A stretch of 6,336 nucleotides of DNA from assembly GCA_947479995.1 (NCBI GenBank), contig CANKBT010000184.1, positions 1-6,336 on the forward strand, read 5' to 3'. Both the position numbers and the translations under genes were made by a program. Of this stretch, positions 4,372 through 6,336 are shown one piece after another. The first letter of the stretch is position 1. The number at the start of each line of letters is the position of its first letter. The stretch comes from Frankiaceae bacterium (GTDB lineage Bacteria; Actinomycetota; Actinomycetes; Mycobacteriales; SCTD01). Under the pieces are notes generated by a model, which saw only the letters and a list, made by a program, of their open reading frames with translations, made no database searches and was not told the DNA's origin.

Positions 4372-6336
4372 GAGGGTGAGGCGCGGGCGGACGGCCGCCG
4401 TCGCGCTGGCCGCCATCGTGCTCGCCCTCAGCGCGCTGGCCACCGCCCTGGCCGGCCCGTCGCCCCTGCGCGCCCGCGTCGACGTGCCCTGGCTGGCCCT
4501 CGTCCCGGCGTACGTGCTGGCCACGCGCCTGAACCTCGAGTTCACGCGCCGCGGCGACAGCATCAACGTCACCCTCGTGCAGCTGCCGCTCGTGCTCGGC
4601 CTCACGCTCGTCACGCCGCTGGCGCACCTGGGCGCGCGCCTGACGGCCTCGGTCATCGAGAGCGCGAGCAAGCGGCACGAGCCGCTCAAGGCCTTCGTCA
4701 ACCTGTCCCTCAACGCCCTGGAGCTGGCGCTCGCCGCCACCGTGGTCGGCGTGGTCGCCGACCTCGACGAGCCCGGCCCGACGCTGTGGCTGGCCCTCGC
4801 CGGCGGCCTGCTGCTGGCCGAGGCCGCCACGCACCTGCTCATGCACGTCGTCTTCCGGCTGCTCGGCCGCCCGGTCACGGTCCGCGACCTGCAGCAGCCG
4901 CTCCTGCAGGGCCTGTTCACCAGCGCGGTCTTCACCGCCGTCGGCATCCTCACCGTCAGCGCGGCCTGGACCGACCGCTGGACGCTGCTGGTGGTGGCCG
5001 GGCTGTTCGGCGGCCTGGCGCTCGCCTACCGCGTGCACCGGCGGCTGGCGGCGCAGCAGCAGGCCACCGAGGACATGTACTCCTTCGTCAAGGACCTCGG
5101 CCCGATCGACGTCGACCAGCCCGAGGCGCTGCAGGTGCTCGAGCGGGTGCGGCTGCTGCTGCACGCCCGCCACCTCGACCTCACGACGCTCGACAGCGGC
5201 GGCCGGGCGGCGGTGCGGCTCAGCGTCCACGAGGGCGGCGAGCCCGAGGTCACCCACGCACCGGACGGCGCGCTCGTGCGGGCTGCGGCCCTCGCCAGCG
5301 ACCGCATGACCAGCCCCGTCCTGCTCGAGGGCAGCGTGCGCGGCCTGCTCACCGCCCGGCACCGCCTCGGGGCCGAGCGCGGCTTCGACATGCGCGACCT
5401 GCGCCTGCTCGAGACCGTCGGCGCCGAGCTCGCGACCGCCCTCGACCGCGGGCGCCTGCTCACCGACCTGGGGCTCGCCGCCACGCGCGACCCGCTCACC
5501 GGGCTGCCGAACCTGCGCGCCACCGCGGCGCAGCTCGACGACCTCCTGGCGCGCGGCGACGTGCTGCTCGCCGCCGTCGCCGTCGACAGCTTCCGCGAGG
5601 TGAACGACACCCTGGGGCACCTGGTCGGCGACGAGCTGCTGTGCGAGGTCGCCCAGCGGCTCTCGCGCGCCGCCCCCTCGGCCGTCATCGGGCGCATCGG
5701 CGGCGGCCGCTTCGCCGTGGCCGTGCCCAGCGCGGACGTCGGCTCCGACGCCGCGCTGTTCGGCCTCGGCCTGCGCAGCCAGGTCGAGGGCGGCGTGCAG
5801 ATCGGCGCCATCGGCACCCACGTGCGCCTGTCCGTCGGCTGCGTCCGCGGGCCCGACCACGGCCCGGACGCCGCCACCCTGCTGCGCCGCGCCGAGACGG
5901 CGATGTACAGCGCGCGGCACGCGCACGGCGGTCCCGTGCTGTGGGAGCCGGCGTACGAGGTGCAGGGGCAGCGCCGCCTGGCGGTCGTCATGGCGCTGCG
6001 CGAGGCGCTGTCGTCCGGCGCGGTCGGGGTCGGCTACCAGCCCAAGGTCAGCGCCTCGACCGGCCGGGTCACCGGCGTCGAGGCCCTCGCCCGCTGGACG
6101 CACCCCGCCCTGGGCAGCATCTCGCCCGACGAGTTCGTGCCGCTCGCCGAGGCCTCGGGCCTCATGGGCGCGCTCACGCAGTCGGTGCTGCGGCAGAGCC
6201 TCACGGCGTGCAAGGGCTGGCAGCGGCGCGGCGGCCACGTCGGCGTCGCGGTCAACGTCAGCGCCGACACCGTGCTCGACGCGTCCTTCGTCACCGACGT
6301 GGCCGAGGTGCTGACGTCGGTCGACGTCGACCCGGG
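4358..6336 (+). CDS. Membrane GAF-like/GGDEF/EAL c-di-GMP protein (3' truncated by the window)
   Basis: This composite c-di-GMP signalling protein is open for 659 codons to the window edge. Residues 12-224 hold about 6-7 membrane helices. Residues 240-365 resemble a degenerate GAF sensor. GGDEF region: DPLTGLPN at 378-385, D410, ND at 416-417, GH at 420-421 and GD at 424-425 are kept, so the nucleotide pocket looks preserved. The active-site signature at 448-452 is GGGRF, with D and E replaced by G450 and R451, so cyclase activity is unlikely. EAL domain from about 548: YQPK at 560-563, E575-A-L and the metal-ligand asparagine N633 (VNVSA) are intact; the remaining catalytic residues lie outside the window. 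Best reading: a membrane phosphodiesterase hydrolysing c-di-GMP, perhaps with the GGDEF as a GTP-sensing module. The ATG at 4358 overlaps the MFS stop. GTG at 4376, with GAGG 8 nt upstream, is an alternative start. Confidence 0.93.
   Translation, partial: MSEVLRVRRGRTAAVALAAIVLALSALATALAGPSPLRARVDVPWLALVPAYVLATRLNLEFTRRGDSINVTLVQLPLVLGLTLVTPLAHLGARLTASVIESASKRHEPLKAFVNLSLNALELALAATVVGVVADLDEPGPTLWLALAGGLLLAEAATHLLMHVVFRLLGRPVTVRDLQQPLLQGLFTSAVFTAVGILTVSAAWTDRWTLLVVAGLFGGLALAYRVHRRLAAQQQATEDMYSFVKDLGPIDVDQPEALQVLERVRLLLHARHLDLTTLDSGGRAAVRLSVHEGGEPEVTHAPDGALVRAAALASDRMTSPVLLEGSVRGLLTARHRLGAERGFDMRDLRLLETVGAELATALDRGRLLTDLGLAATRDPLTGLPNLRATAAQLDDLLARGDVLLAAVAVDSFREVNDTLGHLVGDELLCEVAQRLSRAAPSAVIGRIGGGRFAVAVPSADVGSDAALFGLGLRSQVEGGVQIGAIGTHVRLSVGCVRGPDHGPDAATLLRRAETAMYSARHAHGGPVLWEPAYEVQGQRRLAVVMALREALSSGAVGVGYQPKVSASTGRVTGVEALARWTHPALGSISPDEFVPLAEASGLMGALTQSVLRQSLTACKGWQRRGGHVGVAVNVSADTVLDASFVTDVAEVLTSVDVDP

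Noticed and set aside
4322..6238. 638-codon open frame on the minus strand
   Set aside because: It is antisense to the GAF/GGDEF/EAL gene, whose motifs are unmistakable. The translation is Gly/Arg/Ala/Gln-rich low-complexity, typical of antisense frames in GC-rich DNA.

Overview
The window is very GC-rich (about three quarters G+C by eye), and its codons end almost always in G or C. Starts are GTG or ATG, and several genes overlap at GTGA or ATGA junctions. This points to a high-GC actinobacterium (Actinomycetota). The gene families fit, but no gene here fixes the genus.

Layout. Left (1-648, plus): the last codons of an unseen gene, overlapping by 4 nt a small membrane-anchored, Ig-like protein of unknown function. 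This pair converges with purT, and the two stop codons are only 7 nt apart. Centre-left (656-2745, minus): a Bax inhibitor-1/YccA family membrane protein with a clear Shine-Dalgarno, a 35-nt near-perfect palindrome that probably terminates it, then purT (formate-dependent GAR transformylase), possibly leaderless. Centre (2746-3080): a regulatory and RNA region holding the Bax inhibitor promoter area, a short palindrome, an unusual minus-strand tRNA gene with a UAA anticodon, and a tandem 10-bp repeat with an 11-bp period between the tRNA and the MFS gene. Right (3081-6336, plus): an MFS efflux-type transporter whose stop overlaps, as ATGA, the start of a long multidomain c-di-GMP protein (membrane segments, GAF-like, degenerate GGDEF, intact EAL start). 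That protein runs off the right edge. It is the largest gene in the window.

How the genes relate. purT is a housekeeping purine gene. The MFS and GGDEF/EAL genes look translationally coupled, with a 9-bp hairpin holding the shared stop/start in its loop. The most unusual element is the tRNA: all stems pair, its D-arm resembles that of tRNA-Leu and it has A73, but its variable loop is only 5 nt, whereas bacterial tRNA-Leu normally has a long variable arm. I saw no TTA codon in the called genes.

I found no CRISPR array, insertion sequence, phage gene or defence system, and none of the protein genes is an evident new system. The best novelty candidates are the tRNA and the start-codon hairpin at the transporter/c-di-GMP junction.
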